A stretch of DNA of 64,000 bases, taken from Phytophthora hibernalis (taxonomy: Eukaryota > Oomycota > Peronosporomycetes > Peronosporales > Peronosporaceae). The notes below the pieces were generated by a model. It was not told the DNA's origin and made no database searches. It worked only from the letters and a program-made list of their open reading frames with translations. Each line of letters begins with the position of its first letter. The stretch's first letter is position 1. Below are positions 22,742 to 34,345 of the stretch, piece by piece. The position numbers were made by a program, and so were the translations under genes. Where the stretch lies: positions 93,836 through 157,835 of the forward strand of contig JAAKBF010000250.1 of assembly GCA_012656075.1 (NCBI GenBank), read 5' to 3'.

Positions 22742-24053
22742 TTATGGTTTCGCTTGTTGGAACTGATCAATGTCCCCGGCACTGCTGCTGGTAAGCAAAA
22801 CTCGACTGGAACCCGCGTTTGCTGTGCACGCAGATTGAAATTCTGCACAGATACAAGCCGCGTGCCCCGCATAAAGCTGAAAAGTATCCACCAGTTCACG
22901 CTTGCCTGCTGTGCGGTATATCGCCACTCGTCCAGTTGCATCACCTGAAGCCCACAACACCCCATCACGAGAAAAACTGCACTGAATTCGGTAGCCCTCA
23001 ACTTCATGGCCCCCTTCATAACGGAGCGGTGGACGATGCCCACCAACAGAAGGACCTTTGATGCACTTGTATGGAGCACGTGACGAATACAACGTCGCAT
23101 AGTTGCCATTGCACTGCGCTACGAAATATGGTCTGTTCGGATGAGCTCGCAAGCACGAATGCGCCAACATGTTGGTGTCGAGGCGATCGTACATCAGTGT
23201 AGCCGAGCGCCAATCCCAGACCAAGAGAGTCTGATTGCTGCCATCACGCTGCATAACACCAGCACTCGACACAAACTGCTGACCGTCATCCCCAAGAAAG
23301 AGCAAGTCGTGAACATCGGCAAACGACTTGGTGTACGTAGCCACAGCATGGTTTTCACGAAGGTCGTGCCCGTAGATATGTCCTTGGTCTGTACCAAGCA
23401 GCACCGATTTCGAATTTGTAGGGTGAAAACACACAGTCGAGATGCGCTCGATACTTGCAGAAGACGTTGCGACGTCGGGTCGTCGCAGTTCCTGTCGAAC
23501 TTGACCAGTTTCGGCGTCCACACAGCACGCCACCCCGTCGTAGCTGCCCGTAAGTATCTGATTGCCATCGATCGACCACTTGGCGCTTTTCACACCAAGC
23601 GAATGATGCATCAGCACGCGTCGAGACTTCTCTGCAGAGGATTGCCACACGCGCACAGTTGCATCCATAGACGCCGACAAGAACAGATCTGGTCGTCTAG
23701 GTGCCACTGCAGCTCGTTCACAGCCTTGACATGACCCACAAACTGTTGTCGAGTCTGTTTTCGCAGCGGAATCCTCTTCTCGTGCTTGAGTTCAGCGGTC
23801 GTAAGGCTTGCAACTTCCTCATCGCCTGCAATCAAAGGCAAAACATCATTTCCACTTGCAGCAGAAGCTGAAGACTGCGAGTCGTTGGGTCCACGTCGAC
23901 GTCGCTTGACTGCGTAGCCGCGGAATGCAAATGCGCTTTCCTCTCTCGTGCTCTGATGCTTGAAGTCTCTATGTTGACCTGAAAACGCTGCGCAACGATC
24001 TGCCGTCGCTGTTCTGCAGCATCCGAAGGCGACGGAGAGGCGTAGTGGTCCAT
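22742..24053 (-). CDS. WD40 protein, WDR25-like (frame breaks)
   Basis: Beta-propeller protein. WD blades include FLSASMDATVRVWQ, ILTGSYDGVACCVD, GSNQTLLVWDWR and LWASGDATGRVAIY. The block AQCNGNYATLYSSRAP with YEGGHEVEGYR matches the WDR25 family better than the splicing factor PRP17. Upstream residues in a second frame (GYAVKRRRR, FVGHVKAVNELQW) belong to the same protein. So does the likely start at 24053 (MDHYASPSPSDAA) in a third frame. Frames change near 23700 and between 23930 and 23960 with no intron signals; a one-base loss fits each. The cellular role of WDR25 is not established. It is convergent with the TPR gene, 32 bp between stops. Confidence 0.7.
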
Positions 24054-24225
24054 TGCTCAATGGTAATTTAAAATTGTTTACCAAATGGTAAACAATTTGT
24101 TAAACGCACGCTTTTACTCAATCATTCGTCTCCATGACCCCGTTTCATCCAATCATCAGCAGTCTCAACACGTTGAACTGGTGTTAAACGTGGGGTGGTG
24201 CATTCTCCATCTTGCAGTGGACGTC

Positions 24226-24576
24226 ATGACCAGGGAACGCGACGGTGCAGAGCCTCCGCGCGTGTTTGCACGTGGGGACTTCAGCTGGATGGATGACGAG
24301 CACTACGGCGGCAAAAAGTCGCTCTGGGCGCGCGTGAAGGAGGACCCGCTCGTACCAATGGGGACTTTCCTAACAACTGCTGTTCTTTTGGGCGGTTTGG
24401 TGACGTTCCAACGCGGCCAATCCAAGCTCGGCAACAAGTTCATGCAAGCACGTGTCGTGGCACAGACAGCCACGCTGCTAGCATTGGGAGGCAGCGCCGC
24501 ATTGTCCGCCGGGGAGAAGCAGGCCAAGAAGCAGCAGAGCTACGAGGAGCGCATGAAGATCGAGCTCCCGAAGTAA
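24226..24576 (+). CDS. HIG1-domain mitochondrial protein (RCF1-like)
   Basis: Small inner-membrane protein of 116 residues. HIG1-domain proteins support respiratory supercomplex/cytochrome oxidase assembly. Visible: KEDPLVPMGTFLTTAVLLGG (membrane helix 1), QSKLGNKFMQARVVAQTAT, and a second helix with LLALGGSAAL, then a Lys/Glu-rich tail. The motif PLVP.G and the Gln/Arg-rich turn between the helices are the family signature. The start at 24226 removes an unrelated upstream extension. The 172-bp space to the WDR25-like start suggests a bidirectional promoter. Confidence 0.88.
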   Translation: MTRERDGAEPPRVFARGDFSWMDDEHYGGKKSLWARVKEDPLVPMGTFLTTAVLLGGLVTFQRGQSKLGNKFMQARVVAQTATLLALGGSAALSAGEKQAKKQQSYEERMKIELPK

Positions 24577-24823
24577 TCAGGAAGCTTCCATTGGTTGAAA
24601 TTAATGTAACGCTTTTCTGGAAGCTTCTCATTGGGTAAAATAAAAGTAGCGTCACTAAAATGAATTCCATCACTTTACTGCCCAATCTTGAAGCGACGCG
24701 AGTACTACTAGTTACCCGGTATTATTAATACATGTAATAATTCTGTGTCATAAAGCTACACTGTGTACGGTAGTTAGCCTCACCTAAGACTAATTACCGT
24801 AGACAAGTGTAACTGCCAAAGCC
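24577..24823. other. short A/T-rich intergenic stretch with direct repeat
   Basis: GGAAGCTTC followed by CATTGG (24581..24596) recurs as GGAAGCTTC plus TCATTGGG (24620..24637), 39 bp apart. Nothing else is recognisable. Confidence 0.4.
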
Positions 24824-25803
24824 TTGCACCATAACTTATCGGACGAGCAGCGACCAAATGGAAATAATGAAGTCAATTCGTTTGGAGCATTTTCGACAAC
24901 TGAAACGGAATCTGCTTTTTCTACCTGGGGCCAGAGTTCAGCAAGCGAATTGCATCAAGGTGATTTAAGTACCGAAGCAGGGTCGTTTGGCAACTTCAGT
25001 ACTTCTTTCAGCGAGGGCGAGTTCGCAACCGGGTCTACAAGTGGTCCAGATTCAAAGCCTCATAGTGCTTTAACCAACGCGCCTGCCGACTTCAACCCAG
25101 TGTTTGGCGAGTCCAACGACGAAGAGTTCTCGATCGCCACGCCTCATGCAACCACCACCGCCACCACTGTGAACACAACGGAGGAGGCGTCGTTCTCGAC
25201 GGACTTCGGTGCGCCAGCGGATTTGAGATTTGTGAATGATGTAGGTTCCGGCACAACGAATGTGATCAGGCAAGGAAACAGCGCAGGTGGTGATTTTACT
25301 TTCAATGTCAACGAATACTATGAAGCTGGAGGAGCCTCCAAAAGACGCTTCTGGTGCGAAAGAATACGAGAGAGGATGCAGCGTAGCCGCCATAACCGCA
25401 ACAAATACAAATACAAACGCGAAAGAGTACGAGATGTCGGCAGCGACTCGACTATCTACGTGTCCGCGACACAGGTTCCTTAGATGATGAGTTTGACGAG
25501 ATTTTTGGTGATATCCCGACAACTCAAACTGAGCTGGTTTCTTCGGTGGAGTCGACTAGCGGTTCTGGCAAGTATGATGCAGACTTTGATGACATCTTCG
25601 GCGAGTCACAAACCGAATCTGTATCAGCGACAAACAGCGAGGTGCTTACTGCTTCTACAACAGAGTCTAACGATGATACAGCGGCATTTACCGAGGGTGC
25701 AGCGATGGAAAAGAAACACAGCGCTCTTGATAACGAGGACCATACAGCTTCCGTAGTCGAAGTACGCACAGGAACACCAGCATCAGATTTTACCTTCAGA
25801 TAG
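24824..25803 (+). CDS. acidic Ser/Thr-rich protein with FGxF and DDxFG motifs (frame breaks)
   Basis: No recognised fold. The first part has repeated Phe-Gly motifs (SFGAFSTTE, SFGNFSTSF, PVFGESNDEE, DFGAPAD). The last part has two DDEFDEIFGD / DADFDDIFGES motifs and ends TPASDFTFR, echoing an earlier DFTFN. Such short Phe-based acidic motifs are typical of endocytic or trafficking proteins that bind adaptor ear domains, but this is only a resemblance. Frame 1 holds to about 25340, frame 2 between 25340 and 25460, frame 3 from about 25470. An alternative is an intron from the GTG at 25261 to the AG at 25480..25481. The ATG at 24824 is the first Met in this frame. Confidence 0.45.
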
Positions 25804-25969
25804 GTCATGCACACGACAACATAAATGCAAAGTGAGAAAACACTGAACCTGCATGCATTCGAATCTGCGTCTTGTACGTGCTGCCAACGAATTTTCGTTG
25901 CTTCAATAATGGACTACTACGTAGTATGACACTTCTCTTCTCGTCTACTTGCTTCGTGCCTTGATTGCA

Positions 25970-28082
25970 TCACTTAAACGTATTGAAATCGCGAACCTCG
26001 TTCACGATCTCTAGGGCGCGCTGCAGTAGCGTTCGCATCTCATCGCAGTTTGAGCGCCGTGCCGCGATATCACCAGTCTCAGCCAGCAGCTCATTGAGCT
26101 TGTCCTCGCGATACAGGGACGACACCAACTCGTTCTGAATATTCTCCTTTGAGTTTCCCACCATGAAGCACATGATGGCCTTGGGAACCAAATCCAGGAA
26201 GTTTTTGCGCACGATATCGAAGTACGACGCAAGCAGGCTCTTGATGATTTCCGTCTCAATGCGTTCCCGGTCTGTCGGGTCATCGCCTTGTCGCATGCTC
26301 ACTGGTACCTGAGGAAGCTTAACGACTGCAGGCTTCGAGCTAGTGCTGGCATCCGCACCACTTTTCTTGCGACCACCACCGAAGAATGACAGGAGGCCGT
26401 TACCTTCTTGCTTCTCCTCTCCTGCGCCTGGGTGGCCCGCAGGAGCACCGCCCTGCTTTACCATTTGCCCTTGGCGACGCGGGTCCTGATTCGCCATGCT
26501 GTTAGCCGGAGCCCCAGCGGACGCCATCGTCTCGCGCTGCATCTTCTCCATTAACTGCGCGACTGCGCGGCTGCCACCAATGAAATCAGGGTGGTTTGTG
26601 TTCACGTAGGCGAGCTCAATCTGAATGAGGTTCTGAATCATAGCTTGCGTCGGCACCAACGAAGCACGCAGCATACCATTCACCACTTCCATCACGCGGT
26701 CGCGCAGCTCAGGGAACCGCGTCAGTTCAATCGTTTCGCACTGCGACGTCACGCGCTGCAGTTCGTCAAACACAAGATCCACACACTGCAGGCCAGGTTG
26801 CTCAAGGCGACTGATCTGCCGCTTAGCCAGCAGTTCGAACGATACTTCCGGGACAAAAAGCGACTGGCGCGGGCCGTTAGCATTGCGGATCGTAGTCCGG
26901 ATATCCTCGTCGCTGAGTCCGTCGAAGGGGTTCACCTCCCGCAGGGACTTTGAGAAGATCTCGTTGAAGATGTAGTTGATGCGCGCGCCGCCGTACAGCT
27001 CGTCCATCTCCACGAGTTGGTGGTTGCGTCCGTCCAACGAGTTAGTGAAGTTGCTGGAAAAGTGCGACAGCAGGTTCAGCAAACACCCACCCATTTCCGT
27101 GGCCGTCATCTGCTCCGTGGGGAGCCCATCTCACCGAGTTCCTGATCTAAATCAGTGACCATGCTGCTGATCTTGGACTTGATGTCCGGCAAGCAGTCGC
27201 GGATGTGGTGCATCAAGATCGTGTTGAGCGTCTTGGACAGGTACTGCGTGCCCATCCTTGATGCAATAGCTCTGTAAGCCGGGTGGGTCTTGAAGAAGTT
27301 TTGCTCCTTGGACAGCGACTCGCGGATCGAGAGTTTGGCGTTGATGTCCTTCTGGCTGCGGTTCACGACGCCCACGTAGCCTCTTTTCAGCGGAATCACG
27401 CGGCCCTGCAGCATGTCCATGGCGTCCGTGCCGTCGTCCATGAGGTCCAGCTTGTGAGCACGCCGATGGTGCGCTGTCCCTCGGGGTCGATCTCGCGCGC
27501 CATCTTGAGCGCGTCACTATTAGCCAGGTCCGTATTGGCCGACGTCACTGCCAGGATGATGGAGTTGGGGTTCGAGATGAACTCGGAGCACATGTCGCGG
27601 ATCTGCTCCTCGATGTCCACGGGCTGGTCTCCCACAGGCACCTTGGTGATTCCCGGCAGGTCCACGAGCGTGAGGTTGAGCACGTAGGGCGAGAAGACCT
27701 TGAGGTTGATGCTCTTGTTGCTGATGCCCTTGTTCTTGCCCGTGATGCGGTCCGTCTCCTTCTCGATCTCGCGTCGGATCTCGTCAAAGTCCGTGAACTT
27801 CTGGCCTGGCATGTGGAGGAACTCGCCCCACTCTTCAGCCTCCTGGGTCTCCTCTGTGGGGGTTGTACTTGAGCTGTTATACAGCTGTAAGACTAGCGGA
27901 CGTCGTGTTACGATGCCCGAGCCGCGCGGGAGGAAGTCCTTGCCCACAATGTTCTCCAGCACGGACGACTTGCCGCTGCTCTGACTGCCGATGACCACGA
28001 TCTGCGGCAGGTTGATGGGCGACTGACCGATGGCGCTGAACACGTCCTGCAGCTTGTTGATGATGGGGATTAGCTGGTCCAT
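25970..28082 (-). CDS. dynamin-related GTPase (DRP1/DNM1-like; two frame breaks)
   Basis: Membrane-fission GTPase for mitochondria/peroxisomes. Starts [20 protein letters not shown]1 loop [16 protein letters not shown], switch [16 protein letters not shown]3 [11 protein letters not shown], and G4 normally TKLD. The middle domain and C-terminal GTPase effector domain ([19 protein letters not shown]) are present. There is no PH or Pro-rich domain, so it is a DRP1-type rather than a classical dynamin. A variable insert lies between them ([13 protein letters not shown]). Two one-base losses break the frame: near 27457, inside the G4 motif (GVLT then KLDLMDDG), and near 27127 (GEMGSP then [11 protein letters not shown]). 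No intron signals lie there. About 700 residues if read through. Confidence 0.88.
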
Positions 28083-28323
28083 GGCGAATGGAGTTTGAGG
28101 AATGAAGGTCGCTTCCTTCTCGAGAGCGCCTTCTTGGATGCGGAAAGGTTTTGAGGGAGCTGAGTCGGATATTGGATACCGGTACGAGACCGGTATCAGT
28201 CTGATTTTTGTCTTCAACAAAACCTCGGGTTTTAAGGAGAGGGTAGGTTGTGTGCGCCACATGAGGTAGAAGGCACTTGAGCGAGGGAGACTTGTTATCG
28301 CCGCCTGCCAGTCATAATTCAAG
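28083..28323. promoter_or_regulatory. divergent promoter dynamin / rRNA methyltransferase
   Basis: 241 bp between opposing start codons. A GGTACCGGT-like short inverted sequence lies around 28177..28195 (ACCGGTACGAGACCGGT). No gene. Confidence 0.4.
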
Positions 28324-29436
28324 ATGGCAGCCGAGCAATGGCGTGACCTGCACTTGCTGCATGTGCACCGCGATACGCTACGCTGTGCGCTTACAAGATG
28401 CATCGCTTGCTGCTACAAGATCGTACTGCATGGACGTCAAGGATTGCTGCCTAACGTTCGTCCTGAGATGTGTCTGCGCTTGGCGCCAGCTGACGAGGAA
28501 TCTCCAGTCGTGACTCCAGTTGCTGACCAGCACTGTATCGGCCTGTATGACGCCGCACAGGTCAAGAGGATTTTGACGCTGGGTGACGGCAACTTTTCCT
28601 ACTCGTTGGCGCTTGCGGGAGCGCTGGGTCCTGACTCAGGCGTGGAATTGGTCACTACGTCACATGAAAGCAACAAGACAGTGCTGGAGACGTACCCGGA
28701 CGGCGAGAAGATCCTCAGTGAGTTAAACGCAATGTCCAATGTGACGGTGATGCACGAGGTGGATGCTACGGACGCGGAACAGCTGAAGAAACTGGGCCAG
28801 TTCGACCGCGTCATTTGGAACTTCCCGTGCGTCCGAGCACCTCGTGGAGAGGACGGACAGAACGAGGAGATGGAGGTGAACAAGCAGCTGCTGCACGATT
28901 TCTTCGCACATGTGGGGCAAGTCCTGACGCCTACAGGAGAAGTGCATGTGACGCACAAGACCAAGGCGCCGTTCGGTCAATGGGGCATTGAGAATATCGC
29001 GGCTACTAACAAGCTTCGCCACCAGCAATCGGTTGTGTTTGACCGTTGCCTCTACCCGGGCTACTCGAACAAGAAGGTGCTTTCGAAGGGCTCGTTCCCT
29101 ATCTGGGACTCGTTGACCTTCATCTTCGTGCCGGAAGACCGTGCTCAACCCGAGACGCCAGCTGAAGGTGAAGAAGGAAAGTCCGATGACGTGGTGGTGC
29201 CCGTGACGATGGATCTTCTCAAGAAGTTTTATCTTTTGTTGGCTCCATCGCTTGACGATAAGTTGGGCTTGAAGAAGAAGAAGAAAAAGAAAAATGGCTG
29301 GAGTGGACAGATCAAGGTCGACGACACCAAGGGAGACGAAAAGTCAAGCAACAAAAAGAAAAGCGGCGAAACCATCCATAAGCGCAAGCAAGCCTATGCG
29401 TACGCGAAGGCAGGCAAGAAAAGAGCGCGCAGGTAA
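28324..29436 (+). CDS. BMT5-like rRNA uridine-N3 methyltransferase (DUF2431)
   Basis: Predicted nucleolar SAM-dependent enzyme modifying large-subunit rRNA. Uninterrupted 370-residue frame. The SAM-binding strand is [20 protein letters not shown], followed by ELVTTSHES. The NFPCV segment with N-rich surroundings ([14 protein letters not shown]) and [13 protein letters not shown] are DUF2431 hallmarks. The C terminus is strongly basic ([19 protein letters not shown]), consistent with nucleolar targeting. The first 60 residues are unlike yeast BMT5, and a later start cannot be excluded. One of the few uninterrupted large frames in the 20 to 46 kb stretch. Confidence 0.85.
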   Translation: MAAEQWRDLHLLHVHRDTLRCALTRCIACCYKIVLHGRQGLLPNVRPEMCLRLAPADEESPVVTPVADQHCIGLYDAAQVKRILTLGDGNFSYSLALAGALGPDSGVELVTTSHESNKTVLETYPDGEKILSELNAMSNVTVMHEVDATDAEQLKKLGQFDRVIWNFPCVRAPRGEDGQNEEMEVNKQLLHDFFAHVGQVLTPTGEVHVTHKTKAPFGQWGIENIAATNKLRHQQSVVFDRCLYPGYSNKKVLSKGSFPIWDSLTFIFVPEDRAQPETPAEGEEGKSDDVVVPVTMDLLKKFYLLLAPSLDDKLGLKKKKKKKNGWSGQIKVDDTKGDEKSSNKKKSGETIHKRKQAYAYAKAGKKRARR

Positions 29437-29567
29437 GTAAGTGCCCATAGCGAGAATGACCATGTACTACCGGTACCCCACACTCAACAAACAATAGACT
29501 GCATCAAAAATCCCATTCTTCCACTACGGTTTCTTTTACACGTTGACCTTAGCTCCTTTGTCGCTCT

Positions 29568-32500
29568 TCAACGGACTAGGAATCCCTTGAACTCACGGTA
29601 TCGCTTCTGGATCCTCATGGCCGCACGTTCCAGCGTGTGCACTCCGATCAACACAAACAATCGATCGCTGCTCAGAATCTCAAGGTCGGTCTTTGGGGTC
29701 GTAATCACGATTGGTAGTTCTACTTCGTTCGACAATCCCATTGCTTGAGTTGACATGCGGTAAATGCCGATGCAAATGCCTGAATACGAAGACGCCGCGA
29801 ACGAGTGGAAGACGTCGGCATATGTGCAGTTGCTCTGAGAAAGAAAGATAAAAAGTTAGACAATCTGAATATTTGAAGAATTCGAACGAGCAAATAGGTA
29901 TCAACACGACTTACTCGTAGTGCATGTGGAACTGAGAATGTGTGAATCACGCCCGTACAGCGAGGCCTCCGACAATTTGGCGAACAATCTTGTGAATGGA
30001 CGGGTTGAAATAGGCCTGGACGACCATGTTTTCACATAGCTCCGGGTGGAGGATCCGGCCTGACATGTAGAGAGGAGACCAAAAATCTCCTTTCGGAGTT
30101 TTGCTCCTGTGCATCATGCTGCAGAATGTGATCCCATAGCTTGAGCACTTCCATGCCTACCGCATCTGCTTCAATGCCGCTACGTCCACTTTCCGAGGCT
30201 GACATCGCAGTCTGGAGCTGGTTGTTGAAACGACATACCCATAAATTTCGAGTTTGCTTCGTCAGCGAGCTCAGTCACAGTAAAGATTTTCGAGAAATCC
30301 ATCTTCAGTTCAACTAGCATCGTCGCGAAGATAGCTTCCGCATCAGCGATGCTGGACTCCAACTCGGCATCAGAGGCAGACTCGGAAATGATAGTATTCT
30401 TTGCGCGCTTTCCGAGCACCACTACAGCAGCGGCAGCTTTAGCACCAGCCCGTTGGAGATCTGAATAAACAAGCGGGCTTCCACGCACGTAATACTACAT
30501 GTAGACACAACAAATTAGACTAAATGTGTACTCTGGAACCAGTACATGTATACGGACAGGTCGTACGTACCACATTTTTGAAGGCAGCCAAAGTTCGCAT
30601 TAGGACAGGGATGGTTTTGCAGTGTCCAAAATCGTAATTGGAGGATGATTGGTGGTATAAGGGCTACGGAGTGGCAGAATGAACCACTGCAGGCTTTCTA
30701 ATGATTCCTCGCCCAAAAGCTGCAAACCACGATGTGATTTGGGTGTAAGAGTGTGTCGAGAGATGGAGTACCCAGCGTCTTGACGACTTTCTTAGCCGCG
30801 GTTGTTTTCTGAATCCACCATGAAATTGAGCAGTTTCGTAAGGATTGCCGCTCGTTATGTTTCGGTTGGAATTCTTGAAACTCAGAGCGATATTTTCGAG
30901 GGAGCGGTCCTGCGTAACAAACGTCAACAACAAACTTTAGACATCAAAAGTATACATGAATGCAGTGATACTGCCATACCAGCACAAGCGATCCAGTAGC
31001 TGAGGATGTCAACTGCCCAGAAGTAAAATCATTAGCCGATAACAACCAGCAATCAACATAGCAAGGGAACTTACTGGACTTCGGTGCTTCATAGAGTCGT
31101 AATTCGGTGTCATGTATGCCGTGTATGCTGTCAAGCTTCGAAGCTCATCACAAGGAAGATCATCTTCATGAGTGGGGATAGCATGGGCTGATACACGTCT
31201 CCAGCTTGATTCATGATAGTAGAAGTACTTCCCGGACGCAGCATATCCTCTCGCCTGACCTCCTCCGGGCAAACCTTGTAGTTAAAAACTTGATCGAGAT
31301 CATCAGCAATGCAATAACATTGGATCCACTCGGTCATCAGAAGACTTTCGCCCGGATTTAACAGAACGCGAGATTCCGTTTCATGGTTAGATTTCAAGCC
31401 CTCATCGGAAAACATGACTTCCACACCGATCAGCAGTACAGTTCCCGAAGTCTCCTGAAAAATTGTCGAGGCTGCTTGTGAAAACGTTAGCCCAGCATAT
31501 TTCTGTGTGGGTGTGACATACACCAAGTAACAAAAGTTATCAGCCAAAATCAAACACCTCAAATCCACAAGTTGCAAGCAATAGTGTACCTTGGATAGAT
31601 GGATCAAATACATCTCCTTTGCAGCACCTGCGTAATACTCTTTGATCCAGCTGCGCTCCGACAGTCCTTTATCAGCCACCTCAGTCGTCAGAATGTCCGG
31701 GCCCATGGATTTATCCTTTCCAATCACGGCAAGAAGGGGTGTCGTGGAATCTTTCGTGTCTTCACTTGTGTCAACAGAAAGGCTAGATCCTAAGTTGGAC
31801 AGCATCGTCGAAATGCCGTTCGAGATTGTATTCTGAGCTAACGAGCCCATCTTGATGACATTTTCACAGATAATATCGTCCGGATGGACACCAGCCGCAA
31901 GCATGTGCCGAGCACTTTCAGCACGCAGCACCATTACCAAAAAGCGCACAGAAGATCTTCGCAACGAGATAAATGTTAGAGCAGAACAATGTATATGGCT
32001 GCAGTAAGTACACAAAAACATACCCGACGTAGCGCTTCGTAGCAAGTACCCGCATGATGTTCATTGCATCTTCCGTCGCGGGGTCACTCGTCAGCTTGTC
32101 GGGAAATACAAAAATCGCCCGTGCATTTCGAGCGAGGCAGTGCTCCAAATCATCAACGCGAGTGGCATTTCCAGCAACGTACGTCACGCGGGTTGTAAAA
32201 TTGGGTCACCTTTGAGTTTCGCGATTAGTGGTTTCGTGAACTTGGACTTAACATCACCGAGAACTACAGCTTCGAGCTGTTGCGGATCAGTATCACTCAA
32301 GTGATCTGCATGAAAGAGTTCTCGCAAAATGGCGGAGAGCTGCGCAAATGACGGGTTGCCGATGACGAGCACGTGCTTTGAATCAGGCTTGGGTGTGTAC
32401 GGCGGATTACCAATTTGACGCAATTTGTACAGGCTGATTAGATTGTCAATCTCCATCGAGAACAAAATGATGCCCATGACGATGAACATGATGGCTAAAA

Positions 32501-33520
32501 GCCGGCTAGGGACTGTTTGAGGTGCATTGTCACCATAACCAACCGTACCGAGCGTCTGTGTCAACAGAATTTTTTTGTCAGCAACTAGATACTCGTATGT
32601 TGCACCGTTCTACAAGTGACGTACCACGACAGTAAAGTAAAATGCAAACATGACGGACCAAGTTGCCTCCGAGCACTCTGTAGACTCGTGTCTCGTGACC
32701 GATCCGTCGTTGCAGCTGTACAAATGGGCGAATCCGTTGTCGGTGAAGAACGGCAGCTCCGAGGGTTTCCACAAAAAACATGATGGACGCGCCGACCATG
32801 ATCATGAGCAATATCTTAATACCAAGTCGAACCATCATCCATCCTTTCGTCGACCTGGGCACGTGTTTCTCCATCTCCAAGTAGCTCCTCAGTATAAACA
32901 CCGGCCGCATCACGGAGAAGTCCAAGTACGTGCGCGTCCGCACACCTCCAATCATTTTAACGGTTCCAAAGCCCACACCAAAGTTCGACGCAAGACACAG
33001 CAGTTCCAGCAGCGTAAGGGGCGAGAAACAGAAGAGGAGTTTGTACCGCGACGCGAGGAAGCGCACCACATCGTCCACAATGGCGACGACGTACAGTCCC
33101 AGCACCGTGTAGTAGGACCCTTCCGTGACGTCGTACGAGTTGAGTCTGGACATAGTGAGGCCTAATATACCGAAGGACACGAGCAATTGCACCGGTCGGT
33201 TCTGCACAAACCAAAGGGATCAGTTAATGCAGCAATATAATAATAAATTGTTTTATATAATTTCTTACAATAATGGCGGCGGTGCGAGATGTACGCGCCC
33301 AGCGGCGACAATTGAGAGAGAAGCCGAGCTCGCCCTTGCGTAGCGACTTGCGCTGGCGGCGAGACGCGACCGTCCAGAGCAGCGAGAGGAGCACCAGGCC
33401 AGCCAGCAGGTAGGCGGCGTGCACCACCTGCTCCTGCGTGTGCGCCCAGTCGGCCACGCACCGAGGCGTGCTGGTGGTGAGATTGCCTTCCTCGTTCTGG
33501 TTCACGCAGATCATCCCCAT
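29568..33520 (-). CDS. BK/Slo-like potassium channel with RCK domains and C-terminal IQ motif
   Basis: Multi-exon voltage/ligand-gated potassium channel. An extra N-terminal helix (VVHAAYLLAGLVLLSLLWTV) precedes the voltage-sensor segments, as S0 does in BK. An intron at about 33202..33272 joins to NRPVQLLVSFGILGL. The pore has TLGTVGYGDNAPQT. RCK1 follows (HVLVIGNPSFAQLSAILREL, VTYVAGNATRVDDLEHC), then RCK2 in the 30180..30490 exon (GSPLVYSDLQRAGAKAAAAVVVLG). The last exon (29568..29756) ends AAMRIQKRYREFKGF, an IQ-type calmodulin site. Frame breaks near 32760 and 32204 are one-base events in conserved sequence. An upstream Met at 33652 is possible. Exon borders between 29.8 and 31.1 kb are only approximate. 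Confidence 0.75.
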
Positions 33521-33652
33521 GTCGGGTACGAGGCGGAATGCGGAATGACGAATGTTGAGTGCGGACAGAGTGCGGGTTGCGGTAAACGGCAACAGCAGAC
33601 GGGGCACGATTGGGTGACGCACACCACAAATGACAACGTCACCGCGTGACAA

Positions 33653-34345
33653 GCTGCTTGGCTTTTAATACCGGTAGAGTCTACCGGGTAGACGAGCCCC
33701 ACGCTCGTGGCACTCCCGCTGGTTTAAGCGGTTCGACTACGTAGGCCTATATCGTCTTGCAGCAAGAAGGTTTAGATGTCATCCTTGGTTGGCTATCATT
33801 ATGCTACTGCGATGTGGAGCACCAGCTACCGCAGAACCGAGTACTGTAACACGGAGCTAACGTCTCAAGCAAAACGAGAAATCGCTTTGGAGCTCCAGTG
33901 TACTTACATGAACTCCTACGGATGCAATTGAAATTGAGTTGATGGAGATGTAGCGTTGAGACAGGTCAAGAGCAAACACATAATAGTCTGCGCTTGGTTT
34001 AGAGTCGCCATGATCGAGTCATCTTTTATTCCGTCGTACGACTTCTGCAGGCCCAAGGCTAAGTTGGCCAGCATACTTATAATCCGACGGACATACAAAG
34101 GGAAAACCAACATATACACTGCATCAACCACGAATAGCTTCACTTTCCACACTGGTTGACAATTCTAGCGCAAATTCCGTTGTGGCGGTTGAAGAGTTGA
34201 AAACCACCAACGAGTGAGTGGTTCACATGACGCGTCCGAATTTAGCCCATACATAGCGTGGTGAACATAATTCAACTGACTTTTTCCATGTGTACCACAC
34301 TAACGTATTTATTCCGAATTTAATGTTTTTTACATTACGTTCAAA
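33653..34345. other. intergenic region, no supported gene
   Basis: A minus-strand 78-codon frame (33916..34152) has hydrophobic stretches (VVDAVYMLVFPLYV) but no family match I recognise and no neighbouring exon. GGTAGA-type short inverted sequences occur at 33673..33692. Probably the upstream regions of the channel and of HAT1. Confidence 0.4.

Noticed and set aside
33916..34152. Possible small membrane protein on the minus strand
   Set aside because: A single 78-codon frame without family resemblance, flanking exons or supporting composition.
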